From Streptomyces sp. DG2A-72 (GTDB taxonomy: Bacteria; Actinomycetota; Actinomycetes; Streptomycetales; Streptomycetaceae), in the NCBI RefSeq assembly GCF_030499575.1, contig NZ_JASTLC010000001.1, forward strand, positions 1,736,001-1,800,000: DNA of 64,000 nucleotides, written 5' to 3'. Both the position numbers and the translations under genes were made by a program. This document shows positions 46,048 through 54,819 of the stretch, piece by piece; positions within the stretch are counted from its first letter, which is position 1; each line of letters begins with the position of its first letter. The notes below the pieces were generated by a model. The model was not told where the DNA came from. It saw only the letters and a list, made by a program, of their open reading frames with translations, and did not search any database.

Positions 46048-47217
46048 CTACCCGAAGTGCGCCGGCGCCTCCGCGGTCACCCGGTACCACCCCCGTTCGT
46101 CGGTGTCCACGGTGAGCCGGCCGCCGATCGCCGCGAGCCGCTCGGCGAGGTTGGCGAGACCTCCCGAGCCGCTGCCCTCCAGACACGGGAAGGGACCCGA
46201 ACGCACCGCCCCCGCCCCGTCGTTGGTGATGACCAGCCGCACGAACCCCCCGTCCGTGCGCCGGGTCTCGATCCGGCACTCGGTGGCCTTGCTGTGCCGG
46301 ACGATGTTGGTGACGCCCTCCCGCAGCACCGTCGCCAGGACCGTTCCGACGGGCCCCTGGCTCTCGCAGCGCAGGTCCACGCCGGTGCGGATGTCGGCCG
46401 CGGTGAGCAGTGAACGCGCCGACTCGGCCTCCAGGGTGAGCGACAGATCGCGGTAGCCGCGCGCCACGGTGCGGACGTCGGACAGCGCCTGGCGGGCCAC
46501 CACCAGCAGTCCGTCCAGCTCCTCCCGGGACCGCTCGGGGTGCTGCCGTACCAGCCGCTGGGCGAGGTCTCCCTTGAGGGTGATCGCGGAGAGGCTGTAG
46601 CCGAGCAGGTCGTGCAGGTCGCGGGCGTAGCGGCGGCGCTCCTGCTCGACCGCGCGCCAGGCCAGCATCTCCCGCTCCTCACGGGCGGTCAGCACCAGCC
46701 GGCTCAGACGGGCGGTGCCGTACACCACGAGGGCGACCACGGCGGTGGACCAGCCCGCGTACAGCCAGTTCGCGGGTCCGGCGCCCTCGCCGATGGCGGC
46801 GGCGCACCCCCCGGCGACGGCGAGCGCGGCGAGCACGCGGCCCGTGCGCGCCGCCACCGTCAGCAGCAGTGAGCCGGCGAAGTATCCGGCCATGCCGGGC
46901 CACACCGGTCCCGGCGCGACGACGGGCAGGAAACCGAGGACGCCTTGCGCGGTGAGCGTCAGCCCCAGCCGGTGCCCGTGGATCCGGCGCCGTACGGGCA
47001 GGCTGAGCAGCAGGAACAGGACATACGTCCCGATGAGCGCGGCCACTGAGAGCGCGGCGGCGGCCGGGCCCGGGTCCTCGGCGGCGATGGCGCATACGCC
47101 CAGAGGCAGGAACACGACAGGAACGATCAGGACGGCGCGCGTGGCGTGCTCCGGCGCGGTCGGTGTGGCGGTCGAGCGCTCGGGCATGCCAAGCGCCCGT
47201 TCGGCCGGTGCGGGCAT
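46048..47217 (-). CDS. DesK-type sensor histidine kinase
   Basis: 389 aa. Five or six membrane helices (about 25-190) are followed by the HisKA_3 box ERRRYARDLHDLLGYSLSAI with the phospho-acceptor His, and a GHKL ATPase domain (LREGVTNIVRHSKATECRI, SGGLANLAERLAAIGG). The ATG at 47217 has GGGGGAG at 5-nt spacing. It faces the NarL-type regulator tail-to-tail, so the pair is not an operon. Confidence 0.87.
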   Translation of the reverse strand: MPAPAERALGMPERSTATPTAPEHATRAVLIVPVVFLPLGVCAIAAEDPGPAAAALSVAALIGTYVLFLLLSLPVRRRIHGHRLGLTLTAQGVLGFLPVVAPGPVWPGMAGYFAGSLLLTVAARTGRVLAALAVAGGCAAAIGEGAGPANWLYAGWSTAVVALVVYGTARLSRLVLTAREEREMLAWRAVEQERRRYARDLHDLLGYSLSAITLKGDLAQRLVRQHPERSREELDGLLVVARQALSDVRTVARGYRDLSLTLEAESARSLLTAADIRTGVDLRCESQGPVGTVLATVLREGVTNIVRHSKATECRIETRRTDGGFVRLVITNDGAGAVRSGPFPCLEGSGSGGLANLAERLAAIGGRLTVDTDERGWYRVTAEAPAHFG

Positions 47218-47453
47218 CGGACTCCCCCAGAGTCTCCCCAACTCAGGTCCAGACGGGGCGGATGGTAGGCGAGGCGGAGTCCCGGCCGACAGTGCGCATC
47301 TGTACCCCGCCGTAGTGCGCCATATCACCCATGTGGGTGCGTGACGGATTCACATCGCCTTCGTGCCGAGGTCACTGGTGCCCGGCGCACACCTGCTGCC
47401 ACCGTCAAAGGGGCATTCCACGCGGGGTGCGGTACCACTGGGGGGAAAACGTG

Positions 47454-48350
47454 ATGGACATCGCCTTACTCGGACCACTCGGCGCTCGGATCGGGCAGGC
47501 GTCAGTCGTCCCGAGCGCCGCGAAACCACGCAAGGTCCTGGCGCTGCTCGGGCTCGACTGCGGGCGCCCGGTGAGTGTTTCGATACTGGTGGACGAGCTG
47601 TGGGGGGACCGGCCGCCGCGTTCGGCCGAGGCCACGCTCCACACGTATGTGAAACAGCTCCGCCGGCTCATCGCACAGGCTCTCGAACCGGACGCGCCCC
47701 GAAGGGGCGCGGGGAACTGCGCGACCAGCCACGACGGGCCGGCAGACAAACGACAGCCCATCGCGGCACGTCCCGCAGAGCGCCTGGGCCCTCGGGACCT
47801 GCTGCGGCGCGTCCCGGGGGGCTATCTGCTCGATGTCCCCGCCGAGTCGACGGACGCCGCCCGCTTCGAACACCTCGCCACGGCGGGGCGGCAGGCGATC
47901 GAGAAGGGCGTGGACGACGAGGGCTGTGCGCTGCTGATGCGGGCGCTCAGGCTGTGGCGGGGCCCCGTACTCGCCGACGTGGAGCCGGGGTTCGTGCTGC
48001 GGGCGGAGGCCTTGCGGCTGGAGGAGCTGCGGATGGCGGCCCTGGAGGAGCGCTTCGACGCGGAGCTGCGGCTCGGTCGGCACCGGGTCGTGCTCGGTGA
48101 ACTCGCCTCGCTCGCCTCCCGGTTCCCGCTGCACGAGGCCCTGCACGCGCAGCTGATCCTCGCCCTGCACCGCAGCGGCCGCTCCTGGCAGGCCCTGGAG
48201 ACGTTCCGCGCGCTGCGCCGCACCCTCGCCGACGAGCTGGGCCTCGAACCGTCGTCCCGGCTGCGGGAGTTGCACGAGGCCGTGCTGCGCGGGGATCCGG
48301 CGCTGGACAGCGAGGGGACCTGGTTGCCGCGACCATTGGCGGCCCGGTGA
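47454..48350 (+). CDS. SARP-type pathway activator with TTA codon and repeat-derived insert
   Basis: 298 aa. An OmpR-like winged helix (MDIALLGPLGARIG, PRKVLALLGLDCGRPVSVSI, SAEATLHTYVKQLRRLIAQ, GGYLLDV) is followed by a bacterial transcriptional activation domain (residues 130-285). The fifth codon is TTA (47466-47468), so expression should depend on bldA. Residues about 80-105 (PRRGAGNCATSHDGPADKRQ) are encoded by a dispersed repeat inserted in the wing just before GGYLLDV. It lies at the head of the biosynthetic cluster and is its probable activator. A GTG directly before the ATG is an alternative start. Confidence 0.87.
   Translation: MDIALLGPLGARIGQASVVPSAAKPRKVLALLGLDCGRPVSVSILVDELWGDRPPRSAEATLHTYVKQLRRLIAQALEPDAPRRGAGNCATSHDGPADKRQPIAARPAERLGPRDLLRRVPGGYLLDVPAESTDAARFEHLATAGRQAIEKGVDDEGCALLMRALRLWRGPVLADVEPGFVLRAEALRLEELRMAALEERFDAELRLGRHRVVLGELASLASRFPLHEALHAQLILALHRSGRSWQALETFRALRRTLADELGLEPSSRLRELHEAVLRGDPALDSEGTWLPRPLAAR
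47693..47768 (+). repeat. dispersed repeat, copy 3, inside the SARP gene
   Basis: GCGCCCC-GAA-GGGGCGC, GGGGAACTGCGCGACCAGCC, ACGACGGGCC, GGCAGACAAACGACAGCCCA, TCGCGG. Copy 3 is near-identical to the second half of copy 2. It is in frame with the SARP and is read as RRGAGNCATSHDGPAD. Confidence 0.9.
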
Positions 48351-49186
48351 CGGAGTACCTGTCGCGTCCACCGCGTCCCGGCGCGGCCGGCCGGCTGCTG
48401 TGCTTCCCGTACGCGGGCGGGGGCGCCTCCGCCTACGTCCGCTGGGAGCGGGGGCTGGCCCGGCGGGGCGCCGCGGTGGACGTCCTGCCGGTACGGCTGC
48501 CCGGCCGCGAGGGCCGGATCGCCGAACCCCGCCACAGCGAACTGGCCCCGCTCATCGTCGAGTTGGACGCGGAGCTCAGCCCCGTGCTGGACGCGGACGG
48601 GCCGCCGGTGCTGCTGTACGGGCACAGCATGGGCGCGCTGCTCGCGTACGAGGTCGTACGGCGTCGTCAGTCGCGCGGTGCCCGGCTGCCGAGTGCCGCG
48701 CTGCTCGCCGCGTACCGCGCCCCGCACCTGCCCCCGCCGCGCATCGGCGGCCCGGACGCGTCCGACGAGGAGCTGACCCGGGAACTGGCCGCGCTGGGCG
48801 GGCTGCCGCCGGTGCTGCTCGGGCATCCGGAGTGGCTGCTGGCGCTGCTGCCGATAGTGCGGGACGACCTCCGGCTGTGCGCCGACGCGGAGGGGACGGC
48901 CGATCGGGTGGACGTCCCGCTGCATCTGTTCGCCGGGGAGACGGACGAGTTGGTGCCGCGTGGGGAGGTCCGGGAGTGGCGGATGTGCGCGGCCCGCGGC
49001 TGGGAGCTGTGGACGGTGCCGGGCGGTCACTTCTTCCTCCGCACGCACGAGCCCGCGCTGCTCGACGTGGTGGCGGCGGTGGTACGCCGGTACCTCACGC
49101 CGCCGCATCCCGCACCGGCTGAGCCACCGCATCCCGTACGCCGGCCGGAGCCCGACCCCGCCGCCTCCGCACCCGAAGGACCCTGA
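48347..49186 (+). CDS. type II thioesterase
   Basis: 279 aa alpha/beta hydrolase: LLCFPYAGGGASAYVRW, nucleophile GHSMG (S94), Asp in LFAGETDELV and His in PGGHFFL, the set found in editing thioesterases of PKS/NRPS clusters. It removes aberrant acyl groups from carrier proteins. The GTG start overlaps the SARP stop, so regulator and editing enzyme are co-translated. The Pro-rich tail overlaps the convergent transporter gene by 92 bp. Confidence 0.88.
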   Translation: MTEYLSRPPRPGAAGRLLCFPYAGGGASAYVRWERGLARRGAAVDVLPVRLPGREGRIAEPRHSELAPLIVELDAELSPVLDADGPPVLLYGHSMGALLAYEVVRRRQSRGARLPSAALLAAYRAPHLPPPRIGGPDASDEELTRELAALGGLPPVLLGHPEWLLALLPIVRDDLRLCADAEGTADRVDVPLHLFAGETDELVPRGEVREWRMCAARGWELWTVPGGHFFLRTHEPALLDVVAAVVRRYLTPPHPAPAEPPHPVRRPEPDPAASAPEGP

Positions 49187-49808
49187 TCGCCGTGACCCCG
49201 CCGGCCGCGGTCAGCGGCACGTCGGCCCAGAACGTCCAACGCCAGTGGGACGCGGGCACGCAGGCCCCGGCGACCAGCCCCGCCGTCACCCCGGCGAGCA
49301 GCACGGCGCCCCACACCACCAGCAGCCGGTTCGTGTGCACCGGCACCACGAGCAGCGCGGCGGCGGTCAGCGCGGCCGCCCCCGCACCCTGCGCCGCCCG
49401 CAGCGCGAGGAAGGCCCCGGCATCCGGTACGAGCGTGCAGGCGACGGAGGCCTGCGCGAACAGCCACAGCCCGATGAGCAGCATCACCAGCGGCCCGGTG
49501 CGCCGGCCGAGACGCCGAGCGGGCAGCACGAGGGCACCGAGCCCGACGACGTAGGCGATGACGGCCCAGGGCAGCCAGGTCGTCGGCAACCCGTTCGCGG
49601 CATGCAGTTCGGCCCCGAGCACGGCGACGACCGCTCCGGCACCGGCGATGACGAGCTGATGCAGGGCGAGGGCGGCGAGAAGCACCGGGCCCTGCCGCTC
49701 AGGCCCGCAGCCCGCACCGGTGCGACGGCTGCGCTCGGCCGCGTCGGAGCCCGCGTCGCCGACCCGCCTCACCACAGCCCCGCCACCCGGCTCCTCAGCC
49801 CCTGACAT
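49095..49808 (-). CDS. half-length MFS transporter (N-terminal six helices)
   Basis: 237 aa with six hydrophobic helices and MFS features: motif-A-like LPARRLGRRTGP between helices 2 and 3, LRAAQGAGAAALTAA in helix 4 and WRWTFWADVPL before helix 6, all typical of the first half of DHA2 drug exporters, which have 12-14 helices. The gene stops there, and no second half follows on either strand. It may be a truncated gene or a naturally small exporter working as a dimer. Its start overlaps the monooxygenase stop by 14 bp. Confidence 0.7.
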   Translation of the reverse strand: MSGAEEPGGGAVVRRVGDAGSDAAERSRRTGAGCGPERQGPVLLAALALHQLVIAGAGAVVAVLGAELHAANGLPTTWLPWAVIAYVVGLGALVLPARRLGRRTGPLVMLLIGLWLFAQASVACTLVPDAGAFLALRAAQGAGAAALTAAALLVVPVHTNRLLVVWGAVLLAGVTAGLVAGACVPASHWRWTFWADVPLTAAGGVTAIRVLRVRRRRGRAPAGVRDAVAQPVRDAAA

Positions 49809-51045
49809 CCTGCTGCACCTTGGCCACCCGCTCCCCCGGCTTCTGCACCTGGAAATACGCGCCCGCGAGGACCTTGTGGGTGAGGCGTTCGCTGTGGTCG
49901 ACGGCTCGGTAGAGGGTGCGGCGCCAGCCACCGCCGAGTCGGCCGCCGAGGGAGAAGAGGCGTTCCTGGCGCAGTTGGAGAGCGCGGGAGCGGGCGACGG
50001 AGGCCTCGCGGGCGCGCTGGAAGCGGTCGGTCGCGTGGGTGAGCGCGGCCGGGCCCTCAGGGAGCGCGTCCTCCAGGAGCGGCGCCAGCGTCACCGCGTC
50101 GATGATGGCGTGGTTGACGCCCTGGCCGAGGATCGGCGTGAGGGTGTGCGCGGCGTCGCCGATGAGGACGAGGCCGGGGGCCGACCAACGCGGCACCACG
50201 GTCGTGAAGATGTCGAGCATGGATGTGTCCGACCAGCCACGGATGTGGTTGCGAACGGTGTCCGACAGTTCGGGTGCGAGCAGATCGAGCCGCTGGTGCA
50301 GCAAGGGCAGCCCGTGCTTACGGATCTCCTTCAGGCCACCCTTGGGAATGTTGAACCCGACGCGCACACTGTCGGGCCGGGTCGGGATGAACAGCCCGTG
50401 CTGGTCGCCCCGGATGCGCACCCGGTACGTACGGTCGTCCCAACTGTCGTACGGAAACGGCAGCTTGAGCCAGACGACGTCCCGGTCGAGCGGCATCACC
50501 TGCGCGTGAAGCCCCGACATCTCCCGCACCTTGCTGAACCGTCCGTCCGCGCCGACGGTGAGCGTGGCGTGGACGGTCGTCGCGCCGTCGGGCGTGCGGG
50601 CCCGTACGCCGGTGACCTTGCCCCCGTCCCGGAGGAGCTCCGTGGCGGTCGCCCCCTGGATCAGCGTGAACGAGGCGTGTTCGGCGCCGGCTTCGGCGAG
50701 CGTCGACAGCAGGGTGTGCTGCGGCAGCTCGACCGGGAAGGGGTGCGGGTACTGGAAGCGGTCGAAGTCGGCGCGGAGCACGGTGTGCCCGGAGTCCTCG
50801 ATCTCGAACCGGTGCATCTGGACGTAGGCGCCGTCGAGCCGGTCGAGGATGCCCAGCTCGTCGAGGAGCCACACCGAGTCGGGTGACACGGACTCCCCGC
50901 GGAACGAGCGGTTGAAGTGCTTGGACGCCTCCAGCACGACGACGTCGACCCCGCGCCGGGCGAGTTCCACGGCGAGGGTGAGCCCGGCGGGCCCGCCACC
51001 CACCACACAGACCTGGGTACGCAGTTCACGCCCTGTTTCGTCCAT
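49795..51045 (-). CDS. FAD-dependent monooxygenase
   Basis: 416 aa group-A flavoprotein: Rossmann GGGPAGLTLAVELARRGVDV (residues 16 onward), RGESVSP, DG motif VGADGRFSKVRE and GD motif LIGDAAHTLTPILGQGVNHA. It would hydroxylate or epoxidise a cluster intermediate. It is transcribed opposite to the main biosynthetic genes with the half-MFS gene behind it, leaving a 121-bp divergent promoter region before the FkbH gene. Confidence 0.88.
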   Translation of the reverse strand: MDETGRELRTQVCVVGGGPAGLTLAVELARRGVDVVVLEASKHFNRSFRGESVSPDSVWLLDELGILDRLDGAYVQMHRFEIEDSGHTVLRADFDRFQYPHPFPVELPQHTLLSTLAEAGAEHASFTLIQGATATELLRDGGKVTGVRARTPDGATTVHATLTVGADGRFSKVREMSGLHAQVMPLDRDVVWLKLPFPYDSWDDRTYRVRIRGDQHGLFIPTRPDSVRVGFNIPKGGLKEIRKHGLPLLHQRLDLLAPELSDTVRNHIRGWSDTSMLDIFTTVVPRWSAPGLVLIGDAAHTLTPILGQGVNHAIIDAVTLAPLLEDALPEGPAALTHATDRFQRAREASVARSRALQLRQERLFSLGGRLGGGWRRTLYRAVDHSERLTHKVLAGAYFQVQKPGERVAKVQQDVRG

Positions 51046-51166
51046 CGTCCCGCCTTCCCTGGGCCGTACGGTCGAGGCCCACCCTCCGCAGCCGGCCTTG
51101 CGCCCGCCTTGCGTGTCCGCGGCCCGCACAAGGGACCGTTAAGGCGCGGCTCGCAGGCTCCCTGGC

Positions 51167-53065
51167 ATGACCACCGAGACGACGGCGGCGGCCGGTCCAC
51201 TCGACCGGCTGCGCTTGATGCACTCCGACGGCAGCCTGGCGGCACGCCGGCACGATCTGCCCGCGCTGCTCGACCGGCTGGCCACCGGCGACGAGCCGGA
51301 GGCGGCGCTGCGGACGGCGGGACGGCTCATCGGATCCGTCCGCGACCAGCTCGCCGGGGCCGGGACCGAGACGCTCACCGTGTCGATCGACGGCAGCGGC
51401 ACGCTGGACGGCCTGGTGCCTTCGCTGACCGCGGAACTGGCCCGGCACCGCCTGCTGCTCAGCCCGCTCACCGGTGACCACGGCGCCTGGGTACGGGCCC
51501 TGCTGGACGCAGACAGCCCCGTGTACGCGCCCGGCACCGCCCTCGCCCTGTGTGTGCTCGACGCCTCGGTGGTCTTCGACTCACTGCCGACGCCCTGGAC
51601 GGCGAAGGACGCCATGGCGGCGGCGCGGGACTTCCTCGCCCGCCTCGACCACCTCACCGCCCACCACGCCCGTCACGGCCAAGGCACCCTCGTCCTCAAC
51701 ACCCTCCCGCTCCTGCGCGAGCACACCCACCAGCTGGTCGACCACCGATCGCGTGCCGAACTGAGCACGGCATGGCGGGAGTTGAACGCGGGGATCCTCC
51801 GGCTCGCAACCACCCACCCCCGCACCCACACCATCGACCTGGAGCCCCTGGCGAACGCGAGCGGCCCGGTCCGCGACACCCGCCTCGCCGGATACGCCCG
51901 CGCCCGCCTCGGCTCCGACCTGCTCGCCGGGTACGCCCGCGAGGTCGCCCATCTGGCCCGCACCCTGCGCGGCCGTACCAAGAAGGTCCTGGTCCTGGAC
52001 GCCGACAACACCCTGTGGGACGGCGTCCTCGGCGACGCGGGTCCCGAGGGCATCGCCGCCGCGTCCACTCTGCGCGGCGAGGCGTTCGGCCGGTTCCAGC
52101 GGGTGATACGGCAGCTCGGCGCCCAGGGCGTGCTGCTCGCCGTCTGCTCCAAGAACGACCAGGAACCGCTCGCCCACGTCCTGCGTACCCACCCCGACAT
52201 GGCCCTGTCCGAGGACGACTTCACCGTCGTACGAGGGGACTGGGGGCCCAAGGACGAGGGGTTGCGGGCGATCGCCGAGCGGCTCGGGCTCGGGGTGGAC
52301 AGTCTCGTCTTCGCGGACGACTCCCCGTTCGAGCGGGCGCAGGTCTCGGCCGCGCTGCCGGACGTGTCGGTCGTACCGCTGGACGACGAACCGGCCCTGC
52401 ACGCCGAACGCCTTCTCGCCGACGGCTGGTTCGACGTGCCGGAGCTGACGGAGACGGACCGGCAGCGCGGCGCGCAGTACCGCAGCGAGGGCGAGCGGCG
52501 GGAGCTGCTGGAGAGCGCCGAGTCGTACGAGGACTTCCTCGCGCGCCTCGAAGTGGCCGTCGAGGTGGCGCCGCTGCGACCGCACGAGGTGGCCCGGGTC
52601 GCCCAACTCACCCAGCGCACCAACCAGTTCAATCTCGCGACGCGCCGTATGACGGCGGACGAGGTGACCGAGGCGGCCGAGTCGGGGCTGGTCCTCACCG
52701 TCTGCGCCCGTGACCGGTTCGGCGACAACGGCCTGGTCGGGGCGGTGTTCGTGTCGTATGAGGACGACGGCTGGCGTATCGACAACGCGCTGCTCAGTTG
52801 CCGGGTCTTCGGCCGTCGTATCGAACATGCGCTGGTGGGCGGGGTGCTGGCACTGGCTGCCCGGGAGGCCGGGGTGGCCGTGGTGCGCGGGCGGTTCCGG
52901 CCCACCGCGAAGAACCACCGTTTCGCGGACTTCTATCTCTCGCTCGGCTTCGAACCGTACGGCCCGCCGCAGGCCGACGGGACGGCCGAGTACCGGCATG
53001 CACTGCGGGACCTGCCCGCTGTGCCGTGTCACATCACACTCACCGTGACAGGGGGACGGCCGTGA
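51167..53065 (+). CDS. FkbH-like HAD-superfamily glyceryl-ACP synthase
   Basis: 632 aa. The N-terminal region of about 265 aa is SGNH-like; the HAD-IIIC core carries D278-A-D280-N-T282 (VLDADNTLWDGVLGD), VCSKND and VFADDSPFE; the C-terminal GNAT-like domain includes VARVAQLTQRTNQFNLATRR. Such proteins dephosphorylate 1,3-bisphosphoglycerate and load glyceryl onto an ACP, giving the C3 unit of tetronates. The second ACP of this cluster (62543) is the probable partner. First gene of a long overlapped operon; its stop overlaps the FAAL start by 4 bp. Confidence 0.88.
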   Translation: MTTETTAAAGPLDRLRLMHSDGSLAARRHDLPALLDRLATGDEPEAALRTAGRLIGSVRDQLAGAGTETLTVSIDGSGTLDGLVPSLTAELARHRLLLSPLTGDHGAWVRALLDADSPVYAPGTALALCVLDASVVFDSLPTPWTAKDAMAAARDFLARLDHLTAHHARHGQGTLVLNTLPLLREHTHQLVDHRSRAELSTAWRELNAGILRLATTHPRTHTIDLEPLANASGPVRDTRLAGYARARLGSDLLAGYAREVAHLARTLRGRTKKVLVLDADNTLWDGVLGDAGPEGIAAASTLRGEAFGRFQRVIRQLGAQGVLLAVCSKNDQEPLAHVLRTHPDMALSEDDFTVVRGDWGPKDEGLRAIAERLGLGVDSLVFADDSPFERAQVSAALPDVSVVPLDDEPALHAERLLADGWFDVPELTETDRQRGAQYRSEGERRELLESAESYEDFLARLEVAVEVAPLRPHEVARVAQLTQRTNQFNLATRRMTADEVTEAAESGLVLTVCARDRFGDNGLVGAVFVSYEDDGWRIDNALLSCRVFGRRIEHALVGGVLALAAREAGVAVVRGRFRPTAKNHRFADFYLSLGFEPYGPPQADGTAEYRHALRDLPAVPCHITLTVTGGRP

Positions 53066-54819
53066 CCAGCACACCGCTCCGCTTCGCACCGGCGCAGGCG
53101 GACACGTTCACCCGCGTCGTCCTGGAGCGCGCCGCCGCGCACCCGGAGCGCACCGCGTTCATCTACCTCCCGGACCGCTCGGACGCCACCGAACCCGAGC
53201 AACTGACCTACGGAGACCTGGACATACAGGCGCGCAGCGTGGCGGCCTGGCTGCAGGAACGGCGCGCGACCGGCCGCCCGGTGCTGCTGCTGCATCCGCC
53301 GGGCCCGGAGTTCCTGGCGGCGTTCGCGGGCTGCCTGTACGCCGGAGCCGTCGCCGTACCGGCCCCGCTCCCCACGGACCAGGGCGAGCAACTCGCCCGC
53401 GTGGGCGGCATATTGCGGGACTCGGATGCCGTGGCCGTCCTCACGACGTCCACGTACGCGCCCCTCCTCCAGGCCTGGCTGGACTCCCTCGAACTGCCCC
53501 ACGTCCACACCCTGGCCACCGACGCGGCAGGCCTCACTCACGCCCCCGACCCGGAGCAGTGGCGCGCGGCGACCGTCCGCCCGGACGATCTCGCCTTCCT
53601 CCAGTACACCTCCGGCTCGACCAGCGACCCCAAGGGCGTCATGGTCACCCATGCCAACCTGCTCGCCAACGAGGCGGCGATCCACCGCTGGAGCGGCACC
53701 AGGGAGCACATGGTCGTCGGCGGCTGGCTGCCGCACTACCACGACCTCGGGCTGATCGGTCATCTCCTCCAGCCGCTGTACGCGGGCGGCGTCGCGGTCC
53801 AGATGTCGCCGCTGTCGTTCCTGAAGCGCCCCCGGCGCTGGCTGGAGATGATCGGCACCTACCAGGTCGAGGGGTCGGGGGCGCCCGACTTCGCGTTCGA
53901 GCTGTGCACCCGGCGTATCACCGACGAGCAGTTGGAGCAGCTCGACCTGTCCAGCTGGCGGGTCGCCCCGAACGGCGCCGAGCCGGTACGCGCCGAAACC
54001 CTGCGGACCTTCGCCGAGCGGTTCGCCCCGGCCGGCTTCCGCGCCGAGGCGTTCACCCCGTGCTACGGCCTCGCGGAGACGACGCTGCTCGTCACGGGCG
54101 CCGACGCGGCTGCCGACCCGACCGTTCTGACCGTCGACTCCGCCGCCCTCGAACAGGGCGTCCTGGCCGAGGGCGAGGACCGGACCCTGGTCTCCAGTGG
54201 CACCGTCCGCGACTGCGAGGTGCGGATCTGCGACCCGGAGACGGGCGGCGAGCTGCGGGACGGGCGGGTCGGCGAGGTGTGGGTGCGCGGGCCGAGCGTC
54301 ACGGCCGGTTACTACGGCAACCAGGCGGCCACCGCGGAGTGCTTCCGCCCGGACGGCTGGGTGCGCACGGGCGATCTGGGCGTCCTGGACGGCGGCGAGC
54401 TGTATGTCACCGGCCGGATCAAGGAGGTCGTGGTCCTCGCGGGCCGCAACCTCTACCCGCACGACGTCGAGCGTGCCGCCAGGGCCGCCGATCCCTCGCT
54501 GGCCCGGGGCGCGGGCGCCGCCTTCGGCGTCACGGCGGGCGACCGCGAGCATCTGGTCCTGATCCTGGAGGTCCGTCTCGCGGCCGTCCCCGACGGGGAC
54601 CTGCACCAGGTCGCGACCGCCGTCCAGCACACCCTCGGCCGGGAGTTCGCGCTCCCCGTGGGCAGCGTCCTGCTCGTCCGCCCCGGCTCGGTCCGCCGCA
54701 CGACCAGCGGAAAGGTCCGCCGCGGGGTGATGCGGGAGCTGTTCCTCAAGGGCGAGGTGACACCACTGTACGAGGTGCTGGACCCGGCGGTCCGGGCCGT
54801 ACGGGAGGGCACTTCATGA
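53062..54819 (+). CDS. fatty-acyl-AMP ligase (FAAL)
   Basis: 585 aa acyl-adenylating enzyme of the FAAL type: P-loop QYTSGSTSDPKGVMVTHANL, GGWLPHYHDLGLIG, YGLAETTLLVTG, VRTGDLGVL and the C-terminal GRNLYPHDVE. The FAAL-specific insertion is expected after VRGPSVTAGYY. It activates a free fatty acid as acyl-AMP and transfers it to a carrier protein, most simply the ACP at 58348. It is in frame-overlap with both neighbours, implying a fixed stoichiometry. It would supply the starter chain. Confidence 0.9.
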   Translation: MTSTPLRFAPAQADTFTRVVLERAAAHPERTAFIYLPDRSDATEPEQLTYGDLDIQARSVAAWLQERRATGRPVLLLHPPGPEFLAAFAGCLYAGAVAVPAPLPTDQGEQLARVGGILRDSDAVAVLTTSTYAPLLQAWLDSLELPHVHTLATDAAGLTHAPDPEQWRAATVRPDDLAFLQYTSGSTSDPKGVMVTHANLLANEAAIHRWSGTREHMVVGGWLPHYHDLGLIGHLLQPLYAGGVAVQMSPLSFLKRPRRWLEMIGTYQVEGSGAPDFAFELCTRRITDEQLEQLDLSSWRVAPNGAEPVRAETLRTFAERFAPAGFRAEAFTPCYGLAETTLLVTGADAAADPTVLTVDSAALEQGVLAEGEDRTLVSSGTVRDCEVRICDPETGGELRDGRVGEVWVRGPSVTAGYYGNQAATAECFRPDGWVRTGDLGVLDGGELYVTGRIKEVVVLAGRNLYPHDVERAARAADPSLARGAGAAFGVTAGDREHLVLILEVRLAAVPDGDLHQVATAVQHTLGREFALPVGSVLLVRPGSVRRTTSGKVRRGVMRELFLKGEVTPLYEVLDPAVRAVREGTS

